A program made the translations under genes and the position numbers. A DNA stretch of 64,000 bases. Source: Russula earlei (lineage: Eukaryota; Basidiomycota; Agaricomycetes; Russulales; Russulaceae). The DNA lies in contig JAGFNK010000020.1 in NCBI GenBank assembly GCA_025769875.1, positions 186,001-250,000 on the forward strand, written 5' to 3'. This document shows positions 10,800-20,737 of this stretch, one piece after another (the first letter of the stretch is position 1; the number at the start of each line of letters is the position of its first letter). The notes under the pieces were generated by a model. That model saw only the letters and a list, made by a program, of their open reading frames with translations. It was not told the origin of the DNA and did no database searches.

Positions 10800-12450
10800 C
10801 AAGAATCCCTGATTACAGGAACATTCGAGGGACTTGAAACCCAGTGGGCACGCAGGAGGCGACGTTTGCGTGCATTCGTTCAGTCAGATCCGCTCGGGCA
10901 CATACAAAGAAGGGAACAAGAGGGCCACTCCCTGTATTCGAGATATGGTTTTATATACAAGAGAGGAGCCAAGGGACAGGAAAGGCCTGAAAGACAGGCA
11001 TGCGTATGAAAGGAAATCCAAGTAAGTGGAAGGGGTCAGACCGGACAACACGAGGCGTCGTCTCCGGTGGTTGCGCTGGCACGTGGCGCTCGGTGGTGGC
11101 GAGCTCTTGAGAACGTGGTCGAGGGACGGGAGGGAGGTGACACGAGGGCAACCTGGAGGTGACAGGACGCACAATGGGGGCGATGATGTACCCTTGTAAG
11201 AGCGAGTTCCGTGGCCAGCCACAATCCGCTATACATCTCCCACCCAGGGGCATGAAATTTTGACTGTCCCCAGTCAAACTGTCGAGAGTGGAGTTTTCAG
11301 CCATTTGCCCGTGCGGTGTTGTCGTAGCTGCAGCTGTCCCGAGGTCCTCCGTCGTGCAAGAAGAAAGTGAGCTTGCGACTGACAGACTGAGCAGGCTTGA
11401 ACTGCTGGCTCCAAAAAGGGGGATGATGGAGCGTTCGAGTTCATCGCATGCTGGTGCGTGTGGCAAGAAGGCGGGACTGGGTGGCATGAGTGTTGACCAG
11501 CCAGTAGTGGAGAGAGGCAAGGCGTGCACATGTGCGTGCTCCATTCTGTCGTCGTGCCTCACGGTGGTGCAACACATAGCTGCTGCTTCTGCTTCTGCAG
11601 TCGCCGGCGCACCATTGGCTTTGTCGCATTGAGTGGTGACCCCTGCGGAAGGCATCATAGCATTGTTCACGGAGGTGAAGGGTGTGGTCGGCTTGTGCGT
11701 TGCTAGTGCCAGCGCCTTGCGATAGCCATGAAGGGGCTTTCTCCACTGCAGGTGGTGATGGCATGTGTGAGCGCGCGAGTGGAAGGGGAGATGATGTGAA
11801 ACGCCGCGTGGCGTGCTGCTGGCATCAGCGGCGTCTCCTTGGTTGGCGGTGTGGTGGCAGCGTCTGCTCCTCTGTGGCGGCGCCTGGCTTGGCTCGGGTC
11901 TGGACCTTCTTGATCTCCTTGGACAGCAACGGTGCTGCGATGCTGGTATCGCGCGAGACTAGAACCATGGTGGCGGCTGATGCTGAGACGGTGGCTGAGG
12001 GTGAGACCAAGACGGAGACATGGAACGGAGCTGGGGTGACAGCGGTGAGTGAGGCTGAACCTGGGGTGACTGGATATGGAGTAGAGGAGGTGGAAGATGG
12101 AGCAGGTACGACAATTGAGGCAGGCGCTAATGACGTGGGGGCGACTATGGCATGAGGGCTGAGAGGGCGACAGTGAGCAACAAGGAGGAGGCGGCAGTCG
12201 GCAAGAGTGTGAGTGGAGAGGGTGAAGCTATGGTAGTGGGGGGCGAAGCTGGGACGGTGAGAGGGCCAGAAACTGAGATGGCAGGGTGGCGGGCGAAGCT
12301 GGAACTGAGGCAGCTTGAGGTGAGACAACAGCTAGCGGGAATGAGAGTCCGGTAGTGACATCGGAACAGTGGGCAAAGAAACATGAGGCAAAGGGACGGC
12401 GCGACGAGCGAGCGATGAAAGCATGCGTGGAAATCGTTTTCTTGTGGCGT
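10800..12450 (-). mobile_element. Ty3/gypsy-like remnant: 3' internal end plus LTR
   Basis: On the minus strand a proline/serine/threonine-rich frame runs down to about 11260 and ends in a stretch reading DSLTGDSQNFMPLGG. It is followed by a purine-rich tract (gggtgggaga) and then TGTATAGCGG, the layout expected where a polypurine tract meets a 3' LTR. A TATA-like TATATAAAA lies 290 bp further on, near 10955. The same order recurs at 44.4-45.6 kb (DALTEDGQIFKPPGG, purine tract, TGTAAGG, TATATAAAC). No protease, reverse transcriptase or integrase is present. The LTR's 3' end was not located. Assignment to Ty3/gypsy is inference from this layout. Confidence 0.4.
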
Positions 12451-12928
12451 CAAATGTTGGTTAGGATCCGGCGGGGAAAGGGCTGTGCTGTCGTCTGTGC
12501 ATCGCCCAACTCGACCGCGGCTGTGTATGTGTGCGGCGGATGGGGAGGGGCCACCTCCCCGAGCGGTTGACCATCAGGAGGTTTGCCCCTGCCCACAGCG
12601 GCTTGTGCTTGTTGAGCATAGTGCAATCGACGCTGCAGAGGTCAGGGGGGGGAAGGCGAGGATTTGACGGGTCGTGCGCACACATATAGCGTGGCGGAGG
12701 ACGTACCTGGTGATCCCACTGGTCCCAAGCCTGCGCGATCATCGGCTCGAGCGAGGCGAGCTCCTCATTTGTCATGGACAGGGTGTGAAGGATGTGCTGC
12801 TTGAGCAGCCGTGCGCACAAAAATGAGAGCAGCAACGTCGACGTGAACGTCTGTCCGCCATTATGGCCCGGCGGGAATGGCTGAGACACGATCAACAAGT
12901 ACGGATAACAAATCATGTGATGCGTCAC
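12450..12928 (-). CDS. unrecognised protein, probably partial
   Basis: Two exons (12928-12707 and 12632-12450) join at a GTACGT donor and a CTGCAG acceptor. They encode a sequence including PFPPGHNGGQTF, LLLSFLCARLLKQHILHTL and MIAQAWDQWDHQRRLHYAQQ, then a proline-rich tail ending RRILTNI and a TGA. The splice restores a coherent frame, which argues for a real or once real gene. The 5' end is unclear because the first ATG lies only about 50 bp inside the candidate terminal repeat. No domain is recognised. It could be part of the mobile element or a captured host exon. Confidence 0.4.
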
Positions 12929-13225
12929 AATGTGTCGACACTTTTTTCTTGAATATCACGTGGCCGTGTATCATCACCTGACTTGTCAGAGGGGTTGAGC
13001 TAGCGGGCTGCAGGACTATTAGTCGCATCAACACTAATTGATCATGATGGTGATGATTTATTGCTCCAGCTCCACCAATCCTGATAGATCAGGAATTTAC
13101 AAAGAAGGGAGGGACCTCGCTGAAGTATAAAGCCAATGCCTACAGCAATGATTCTCTCCAGCTGTGCTCACATTCACACCATACGAGCAGGTACTGGTTA
13201 CCGCGAATCTCACGCACAAGCAACA

Positions 13226-13631
13226 ATGAGAACCTGCACTGTTTTCGCATTATTCTGGCTCGCCGTTAGAATCGCTCCATCATTTGCAGTTTCTGAAGGG
13301 TACGCCCACCTCTTTAGATCCTCCTTCCCCCGGGTTCTCGAAGTTGACTTTACATTTCAGAGAAGCTGAGACGTCCCGAAATCCTGTAGGCTCTTCCAAA
13401 ACGTTGGGGTCGGGTTCAAGAGAGAAAGGCTCGACGAATCTCGACGGGGGGCTTTTAAAGTCGATATCTAGAATGAGAGAGCAATCGCATGGTGTACCTG
13501 TATCGCCGGAGGAACACAAGAACATCCTGGACATGTTTCACAAGATAATGTATCTTACCAGACCATCCTCTCCATCAGCTGACCCAACTCTCCCCCACCC
13601 CCACATTGACATTTCCAAAAAAAGAAAGTAG
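13226..13631 (+). CDS. small secreted-protein candidate
   Basis: Two exons (13226-13299 and 13361-13631) join at GTACGC...TTTCAG and give 114 residues. The first exon encodes a textbook-like signal peptide: a short positive start (MRT), a hydrophobic core (VFALFWLAV) and an A-x-A-like end (SFA-VS). The mature part is polar, with HKNILDMFHKIMYLTRP and a basic C terminus (DISKKRK). A TATA-like gtataaag lies at 13125-13132, about 95 bp before the ATG. It sits alone between transposons, a common place for fungal effector-like genes. There is no cysteine pattern and no recognised family. The signal peptide and the splice are read by eye. Confidence 0.5.
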
Positions 13632-14221
13632 AATAAATATTGTCCAAATATCATTATAAATCAAGGTCATGTGACATGTAGACAAGATTTTGAGACATTT
13701 CCATATATAGTGGCTTACAAAGAGGTGGTCATGTGATAAATGTGGGCTGATAGAGGACCTATTTGGTACACAAAATTTCATCTCTAGTGTTTAAAAGTCC
13801 AGTCCATTGGACCAAAAATGGACCACAGACCCAACCAGACCAGACCGATGGCAACCAGACTTTTGGTTGCAGTTGCCCTAAGTTATTCATGCATGGTTCA
13901 TGGTTCATCGACATTTTAATTAGTAGACTGTGCTTAGACTGACCACAACTGGTTGTGGAGCAGACTTTAGTTCCAGCAAGCCAAGCATGCAAGTGATGAA
14001 TGCTAACTGTAGCTGTGTCATGTTTCATTCATATGTGCTCTCTCATCCTCTCCTCCCCTCTCCTTCCCACTAAACCTCTCTCCATGGCCAACATGACTAC
14101 CTGTTTTATTTTTACACCACCACTCAGTATGCAAGTTGTCTCCCATTTGCTTACCCACCATCATGCACTCAGGCCCCTATGCCTCTATCCAACCCTCAAC
14201 TATACAGATGCCATCAAGTGC
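13632..14221. other. stretch before the outer Harbinger element, no gene
   Basis: AT-rich sequence with two similar short segments (ggtcatgtgacatgta and ggtcatgtgataaatg). It may hold the unidentified left end of the outer Harbinger element. No coding region was seen. Confidence 0.35.
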
Positions 14222-15230
14222 CTACTTGCACACCCCAGCATCATCATTGTCAACTGTATGCATGCAGAGCAAGTGATTTTTGAAGAGGAAATGGAAAATA
14301 TTTTTTTGAAAAAAGACACTATTCAATAACACATTCTGCATGGTCCCTCTGAATTCTCTGATACTCATGTCATCAGCAACTTTATCTTGCCTGATATTTG
14401 CTTGCTCCCTCTCACACTGCATCACAGGGCCTGTTCCAAGTTCACCAGCCAGTGCTTCTTCTTCTTGTGTGTCCATCTGGAGGTCAGCCACTTCATCATC
14501 AAAGGTGCCAATCTCCCTAGAGTCATATGTGTGAATAAGATTGTGAAGTGCTGTGAGCGCACATGGGACGTGTGCTTGAACTTCCATGTCATACTTGCAG
14601 GTTGTGAGAGAATGTTGAAATGCCACTTGAGAATTCTGAAAATGTGTTCAATGACATTGTGAGCTTGGGCATGACTCAAATTGAACAGCTCCTTGGGTGT
14701 GCATGGCCTAGGAGAAACATCAGTAAGACAACTTGAAAGTAAGACAACAAGACTCACCTTGTGCCAGCATGGCCCCATTCAGCTAGATGGTACCGCACAC
14801 CTTGATAAGGGGTGAGAAGCACATCTGATGAGGCAAAACCTGCATCACCAAGATAATACTTCCCCCTTGGGACATGAAGATCAGAATGACATGCTGCATG
14901 AAAAAGTGTTGCATCAACAGTGGAACCCTCCCAACCAGTCAGCAGGTAGGTGAAGCAGAGTTTGAATGAGCATCCCACAAGGCAGTTCTGCATGAGTCCT
15001 CCTTTGTGGTTCCTTGCCACATCATGCTCTGCAGCAGTGGCAAAATAGTTGATATGTGTACCATCAATAGCACCCAGTGCATCCTTGAGAATTTGGGGTT
15101 GCTTTGGATAAAGGGGTGAGGGGGTGAATTGGCATTGGGAAGGTGCACAAATGTGGTGTAGAAGGGAGGGCTCAAGAGAATGCCTAGAAATACCTAGCTA
15201 TCCATCAGAAGACATCTGAAAGAAACCTGA
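14222..15230 (-). pseudogene. Harbinger transposase, C-terminal half (outer element)
   Basis: It encodes the second part of a DDE transposase of the HARBI1/DDE_Tnp_4 type. Visible motifs include YLLTGWEGSTVDATLF, GKYYLGDAGFASSDVLL with the second catalytic aspartate, and AQAHNVIEHIFRILK with the final glutamate. The first aspartate region lies near 15100 and is slightly frame-disturbed (MHWVLLMVHIST where the inner copy has DALGAIDSTHIG). An intron (GTGAGT donor, CCTAG acceptor) separates 14779 from 14711. The upstream part stops abruptly at 15230 where the inner element's terminal repeat begins; the missing N-terminal half resumes at 19352. Confidence 0.85.
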
Positions 15231-15385
15231 GGCCCCATACAGCAACCGAGATTTCTTGAAACTTGAACTTGGAACTTGAATTTCGGGATTAGCCGGGAGT
15301 GACAGGAGTGACAGGTGTGATGACAGTGACATGTCATATGATTAACTAATATCAGTTGTCTTCGTCTGTTAACTGTAATTCACAT
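15231..15385 (+). repeat. left terminal inverted repeat of the inner Harbinger element
   Basis: These 155 bp match the reverse complement of 19197-19351 with about three to four differences. They contain an internal repeated gtgacagg motif. The near identity of the two ends implies a fairly recent insertion. Confidence 0.9.
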
Positions 15386-15499
15386 GTTTGTTGTTGTAAT
15401 GACTGATGCACCCAAAAACTTTTTATGCCCCTCTGAGTCATGGCCAATTTTTTACCCCCCAATTTCAAGTCATCACCTGTCTGTCCCCTGGTCAATGCT

Positions 15500-16776
15500 A
15501 TGGCTGATTACCTTGATCAGGAGAGGCTGTATCTGCAGGTACAATGGTGACGCCAACAACTTCTAATGATTTTATATTTTACAGGTTATGCCTTTTATGG
15601 CTTCCAGGCCATACTGTCAATACTCAAACCCCATTCTCCTCCTATTCCATATCACACCTCCACCCTCACTGGTCTTGCCTGGGTCCATGAACTACTCACT
15701 GGCCACCCAGAACACATTCGGAATGAACTTGGGGTCCATAAACATGTGTTTCACAAGCTCCAGCAGACTCTCCGCGACTTTGGTGTTGTGTCATCTCAGC
15801 ATGTCCAAATTGAAGAACAGGTTGCCATATTTCTCTATGCCACTTCCACCAGGCTGTCAACAACAAATATTGGAGAGTGTTTTCAGTGGTCACCAAGCAT
15901 GGTCTCAAAGTACGTATCCTATGGTTTCCTTCTATATATCTTCTGATGGATATCCAGATATTTTAAAAAGATACTTGGAGTTCTTGCAACCCCCCCTTTC
16001 TACACCACCTTTGTACAGCTTCCTGATGCCAATTCCCCTCCTCACTCCTTTATCCAAGGGAATCCCAAAAATTTTCCCTTTTTCAAGGATGCCCTGGGTG
16101 CTATCGACAGCACCCACATTGGTTGTTACTCCACTACCACAGAGCGCAATGCAACAAGAGACTGCAATGGCATTCTCTCACAGAACTGCCTTGCTGCTTG
16201 TTCATTTGACCTCCACTTCACATATCTTTTGACTGGTTGGGAGGGCTCCACCGCCAACTCAACTCTTTTCCACAATGCCCATCATTCCAATTTCCCCATC
16301 CCAAGAGGGAAATACTATCTTGCTGATGCAGGCTTTGCCTCATCAAACACACTGCTTGTTCCTTATTGAGGTGTACGATATCATCTATCTGAGTAGGGTC
16401 ATGCTGGCATATGGTGTGTTCTCTCTTTCTTTCCCATCTTCTCACTAATTTTTATGCTTGTCCTAGGCCACGCACACCTCAGGAATTATTCAATCTGCGC
16501 CATGCTCAAGCTCGCAACATCATAGAGCGTATGTTTGGGATTCTCAAGCAGCATTTCAAAATCCTTCGGTACTCCCCTGAGTATAACATGGACATTCAAG
16601 CACACATCCCATCGGCACTTGCAGCCCTTCACAATTTTATTCACCATTATGATCACAGTGAGATCGATGTATTTGATGACAGGGTAGACCCTCAGATGGG
16701 TCATTGTGAAGTGGCTGGTGAACTGGGAAGAGGGGTAGTGACATGCTATGAGAGGGAGCAAGCAAATATCAGGTGA
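15500..16776 (+). pseudogene. Harbinger DDE transposase with premature stops (inner element)
   Basis: A first exon starts at 15500 (MADYLDQERLYLQ). After an intron the frame runs through YHTSTLTGLAWVHELLTGHP and a helix-turn-helix-like N-terminal region. A second intron begins at the GTACGT after MVSK near 15911. The catalytic core follows: DALGAIDSTHIG (first D), KYYLADAGFASSNTLL (second D) and RHAQARNIIERMFGILK (E). A TGA at 16367 replaces the codon after VPY. A TAG at 16394 replaces the tryptophan of the SEWGH motif seen in the outer copy. A TGA at 16774 truncates the tail. Transition mutations can explain all three. The order of motifs matches fungal HARBI1-like transposases. Confidence 0.87.
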
Positions 16777-16954
16777 GACAGGATTGCAGGTGAGATGTGG
16801 GAGCAGTATCAGAAAACACTTGAGGATCGTGCAGCAGGTATTTAGTTCAGACACATGTCCACATGTTTTCAGAAAATGAAAGAACACTTCATGGCATTCA
16901 ACAAATTACAATACATGTGTGTGATGGGTGACTACTGTAGAAGTACAACTACAG

Positions 16955-19186
16955 TCAGGACATCCTGGCCTTCTCCAATAGATCCTTGATGTAGTTGCGT
17001 GCAATCTCGCGCGACAACACTGACCCATTAGTCATAAGCACAATATAACTGTCTATGCGCATGATGTCACAAGATCCCAAGATATTGATCACAGGGACAA
17101 CATCATCCATGGAGAGCCATTCACCATTCAGTTCAATATCCTTGGTAAGATGTTGAATTGCCAGTGACCGACGGGTGGCCTCGGGAAGTGCCAAGATAGT
17201 TATGATGTCATTTGAAGGTGGCATATGCATGGCCGGAGGTGGGGCTGGGGCTGGGTTTGAGGGGAGTGCCAGTGGCATTGGGAGTGGGGGGAGTGCCAGC
17301 AACATTGAGGGTGGGGACAAAGCAATGAATGCATGCATCATTGAGTTGAAGTTATCAGCAAACCTCTCCATGGTTGACTGCATGCTGTGGACAGCAACTG
17401 CCATGGAATCAGACTTGAGTTTTTTGGTAAATGAGGAAGATGTTTCAGAGGTGACATCCTTGACCTGAGATACTTTACGTTTGGAATGAAGGACACTGGA
17501 TGAGGAGGAAGAGCGATCTGGCGCCAGAGATGACAAGGAGTCCCCACTTTGATGTTCAAACAAATTGGGATTGGGGGACAGTGTCATGAACCATTCTCCA
17601 GAGAGGGCCCTTGAAGGACCCTTCCTTATAGGAGGAAACTCAGCCTCTATGGTGTCACCCTGTTCACTCGAGCAAAAGGGGTGAGTAGAGGTGTCCACAA
17701 TATCGTGCATGCATTGTCGCACAAGCAATTCTCAGCACAATCGACATACAGCAAGCCCCACTTAGAGACAACCCTTTTAGCAATAAAGGACAATACTAGG
17801 ACCTTCCTAGGGACCCTTTAGGACAACTATAAGTGCTCTACAATAGACACTAACATAGTATCAAAGACCCTGCAATGCGTTATTAGACTAACTCTAATAG
17901 AACTATATATGGGGCCCTATAGAATAACACTATTCCCCGAACCAGACTACAAGTCCTCAAATGACCGGCCCTAAACTAACTAACAGGAAATGAATCAGGT
18001 GTTTGCATGTGTACTAAAACAGTGAACACGTGGACAAGGAAGGCTCTTACTCATCAAGAGAAGCCTACTTACTCAGCAGCTTACCGAGCATGACTGAGCA
18101 TGCTCAGTAAGCGTACTCTGACTTCTTACTCATCACTCTATTGTGCTTGATAACAAGGTTATGACTTGTTCCCTATTTAGCAGCTCTCTTGTAGTATATA
18201 AGCACTCAATAAAGTAGCAGACAGTCCTCAGACTGTCCATTTGTTTATGGCACTCTCCATCCCTGAGATACTCCTTTAAGGACCGTCTCCTTGTGACTAT
18301 CCTGGCCTCCTCTCTGCGTGACTGTTCAACTCTCACAGTAATGGTACCTCTTTGGTATTTGTTACTACTCTGGACTCTACTCCTTGCCCACGCTGTCTTG
18401 GACATTTATCGACTCATCTTCAAACTTACCCCTCGCTCTTGAACTGGATAGTTCAACAGTGAGTCTTGACAGACAGCGACACAGATGACTGAGGGGGAGT
18501 AAAATGGGCTGTCAACTGTGTGCCCCAATGTGAATGTTGACCTTTTGCACTTGATGGCATCAGAAATTTCATGATGCTGTGATATGGCCAGCCTTTATCC
18601 CTGTACTTCTTGTATTCTTGATTTTTCTACTAATGATCAGATGGCATTGACAAATTAGATGTTATGTACGCACCTTGACTAGATCACTCCACACCAATTC
18701 CATTTCAGGTGGAACAACAATTCCATTCTCATCAGTCCATAGGTGCCCAACCCCGGACTCTTTCCTGAGAGCAACAATTACCAAGTGCTCCTTCTTCATC
18801 TAGTAGTAGACGATGTTAGCTGCATGATATGGCAAAGCAAAAAAATTTTGTACCCTTTGCCATTTTGATTTGCACATAGGTCCAGTCTTGATAGGACCCT
18901 TCTCATGCATGGGCTTAATAGAATTGGCTGCTTGGTTGAAGGTAAGGTCCTTGAACATGGCATTGGAGGTCATGTTTCCTTCTTGTTTCTGCTCGACAAG
19001 GAACAGTAGAAATGCAGCTTCCTCTTCAGTTGTCCATATAGCCTTGTTACTTTCTGAGATTAGACTTCCTTCCATGGAATCTGGACTTATTGATGAGCAG
19101 GTCTGCATCATATGGGGTGGTGGAGGTGGGGGTTGAAAGATTGACACACCAATTGTTCCCAAGCCCAAGTCATTACACAACATCAC
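16955..19186 (-). pseudogene. Harbinger Myb/SANT-like accessory protein, interrupted
   Basis: The N-terminal part (19186 to about 18672) encodes a Myb/SANT-like domain with AIWTTEEEAAFLLFLVEQK, FNQAANSI and KTGPMCKSKWQRVQ. A TAG at 18802-18800 interrupts it before KKEHLVIVALRKESGVGHLW. The C-terminal part (about 17565-16955) has a serine-rich and lysine-rich stretch, a proline/leucine-rich linker and a conserved tail (SMDDVVPVINILGS...IARNYIKDLLEKARMS). An LTR fragment (about 17573-18471) separates the halves. In PIF/Harbinger elements such proteins bind DNA and help import the transposase; here that role is inferred. Confidence 0.75.
17692..18471 (+). repeat. LTR copy B with a short 3' internal tail
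   Basis: The LTR runs from TGTCCACAATATC to GTCTTGACA. Directly upstream is a purine-rich tract (aaaaggggtgagtagagg) and about 120 bp (17573-17691) shared with the LTR copy at 21637-22491. It therefore looks like the 3' end of a larger LTR retrotransposon rather than a solo LTR. A TATA-like gtatataagcac is followed within 10 bases by aataaa near 18195-18215. It breaks the inner Harbinger Myb-like gene. No target-site duplication was found, in keeping with truncation. Confidence 0.65.
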
Positions 19187-19196
19187 ATATGCAAAT

Positions 19197-19351
19197 ATGT
19201 GAATTACAGTTAACAGACAAAGACAACTGATATTAGTTAATCATATGACATGTCACTGTCATCACACCTGTCACTCCTGTCACTCCTGGCTAATCCTGAA
19301 ATTCAAGTTCCAAGTTCAAGTTTCAAGAAATCTCGGTTGCTGTATGGGGCC
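19197..19351 (-). repeat. right terminal inverted repeat of the inner Harbinger element
   Basis: Reverse complement of 15231-15385. It ends in GTATGGGGCC followed by the TGA duplication. Confidence 0.9.
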
Positions 19352-19709
19352 TGAGATATGATTACTTTGAAATGGTGTGGGGTGACCACTGAAAATGCTC
19401 TCCAACATGTGTCAATGGCAGCCCTGTGACAGCTGTATAAAGGAAGATAGTCATTTGTTCTTCAACTTGGACATGTTGTGATGATGAGATACCAAGTTGT
19501 TGGAGGATCCTCTGGAGGATGATAAATACTTTTTTATGCACCCCAAGCTCAGTCTGAATGCACTCTGGATGGCCAGTGAGTAGGTCCTCAACCCACTTAG
19601 CCCCAGTGTATGAAGATGTGTGATATGGGATATGAGGACGATAGAGGGGTGCAAGGAGCTCAAGTAATGCTTGGCAGCAAAGTAGGAGAACAGTTGACAT
19701 ATTTACCAT
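19352..19709 (-). pseudogene. Harbinger transposase, N-terminal part (outer element)
   Basis: It encodes the N-terminal region including PYHTS...WVEDLLTGHPECI, SSQHVQVEEQMTIFLY and GEHFQWSPHTISK. It aligns residue by residue with the inner copy. The sequence passes into intron bases (gtaatcatatc) and stops at the inner element's terminal repeat. It continues at 15227 on the far side with ggtttctttcag, matching the intron of the inner copy. Confidence 0.85.
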
Positions 19710-19919
19710 GACATAGAGCCGTTGGTGCCATTGGCATCACCATTGTACCCATTGCTGATGAGGGTCATTGGGCATCATGAGCAAGGGAGGGGACAACAAC
19801 AGGGGACAAAGTGAGCAACTTTTTGACAGAAATCTTTTTTGGCACATCACATGTAATTTCACAATATGTGAAATATTTATTTGGATACACATACATGACA
19901 CAACAAGACAAATCATTGC

Positions 19920-20175
19920 TTATGCTTGCTTCACTTTCTCCACCAGATTACATATGTATTCATGTGCAAACTCATGTGATGACTCCACAGATATGAGTGC
20001 AAGGTAGCCATCCACCTCTCCAATGCTGCAATTGGCAAACAGGGATAATGCTGGGACAATATCATCAGTTGGCAACCAAGAATCATTTGTGATATCCTTA
20101 ATATCACTGGCAAGGCATTGGACTGCCAGTGTCTGACGTGTGTACTTGGGAAGTGCCAAAAATCCAGGTACAGTA
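19920..20175 (-). pseudogene. Myb-like accessory protein, C-terminal piece (outer element)
   Basis: It encodes LALPKYTRQTLAVQCLASD, LPTDDIVPALSLFANCS and a tail ending YICNLVEKVKQA. This parallels the C terminus of the inner copy (LALPEATRRSLAIQ, SMDDVVPVINILGS). The open frame continues to 20175, where an LTR begins. If the LTR and one copy of its 5-bp flank are removed, the frame joins to the proline/threonine repeat beyond. Confidence 0.75.
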
Positions 20176-20705
20176 TGTTAAGATCGGCTTGATCTTAATA
20201 CTAACTCTTAGTGAAAGAGTTGCTTGATATAGTTCAAGCACTAGACTTCAAATCCTTTGATATTATCTCAGGAAGAGTAAATGTAAGAGATGAGAAGGGC
20301 CTCTTTCACTTAGAGTAATGACTTGGTTTAAGAGAGTTGACAAGGTAGTTATTCTTGTAAGAGAGTAAGTTGAGCATCAGGCTCAACTCTTTGATACATC
20401 TGAGTATTTATACTATATCTTGACAATGGCTGATCTGATTCATATGAAACTTGGGGAGCACATAGCTGAGACCCAGTAGTATCCAAAAACAAAGATCACA
20501 ATCTGAAAGCATCAGAAATGACTCACACATGAGTCATTCTCTCCTAGTATCTGTCATCAGTCCAGTAAGCAATCACTAAGTGTGAATCATTGTATTAGTC
20601 AGCAATATCACTAAGCATCAGTCAGCAAACCAGTAAGCAATAGTAAGAGGAAATGAGTAAGCAAGCATAGGTAAGCAGACAGGAATGCAAAACTGAGTCC
20701 TAACA
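20176..20705. repeat. solo LTR, 530 bp, in the Myb-like gene
   Basis: It starts TGTTAAGATC and ends GAGTCCTAACA, with inverted TGTTA/TAACA ends. The 5-bp flanks are cagta and tggta, an imperfect duplication. Dropping the LTR plus one flank restores a continuous reading frame in the gene it interrupts, which supports the boundaries. It differs in sequence from the LTRs at 20738 and 23395. Confidence 0.65.
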
Positions 20706-20737
20706 TGGTATCACCTGTGGGTGTGGGTGTGGGTGTG

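Larger units (their letters stand above)
9395..13000. mobile_element. candidate TIR-bounded element, 3.6 kb
   Basis: The left end 9395-9424 begins gctcaacccct and continues to gacaagtcaggtga. The right end 12974-13000 is its reverse complement with a 3-bp difference. Further inside, tgtgacgcatcacatg (9513-9528) is matched by its complement at 12914-12929 at a similar distance from the end. This arrangement suggests terminal inverted repeats. I could not find a convincing target-site duplication, so the boundaries are uncertain. The interior holds a partial gene (12450-12928, -) and a Ty3/gypsy-like LTR remnant (about 10800-12450). No transposase was recognised, so it would be a non-autonomous or chimeric element. 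Confidence 0.4.
15231..19351. mobile_element. inner PIF/Harbinger element, 4121 bp, TGA target duplication
   Basis: The element is bounded by 155-bp terminal inverted repeats starting GGCCCCATACAGCAACC and flanked by TGA at 15228-15230 and 19352-19354. A 3-bp T-N-A duplication is the hallmark of PIF/Harbinger elements. It landed in the intron after the SxxxSK codons of the outer element's transposase, so the two halves of that gene now lie on either side. It carries its own transposase (+, 15500-16776) and Myb/SANT-like gene (-, 19186-16955). An LTR fragment has invaded the latter. Both genes have premature stops, so this copy is not autonomous now. Confidence 0.9.

Noticed and set aside
10951..12328. 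Several long frames of 150-240 residues on the minus strand
   Set aside because: Low-complexity P/S/T/A-rich sequence without a start context or domain; better explained as part of an LTR-element remnant shared with 44-45.6 kb.
17573..18471. LTR copy B as a solo LTR with a target duplication
   Set aside because: Flanks do not match, and 120 bp upstream including a purine tract is shared with copy C, so it is a truncated 3' end and not a solo LTR.
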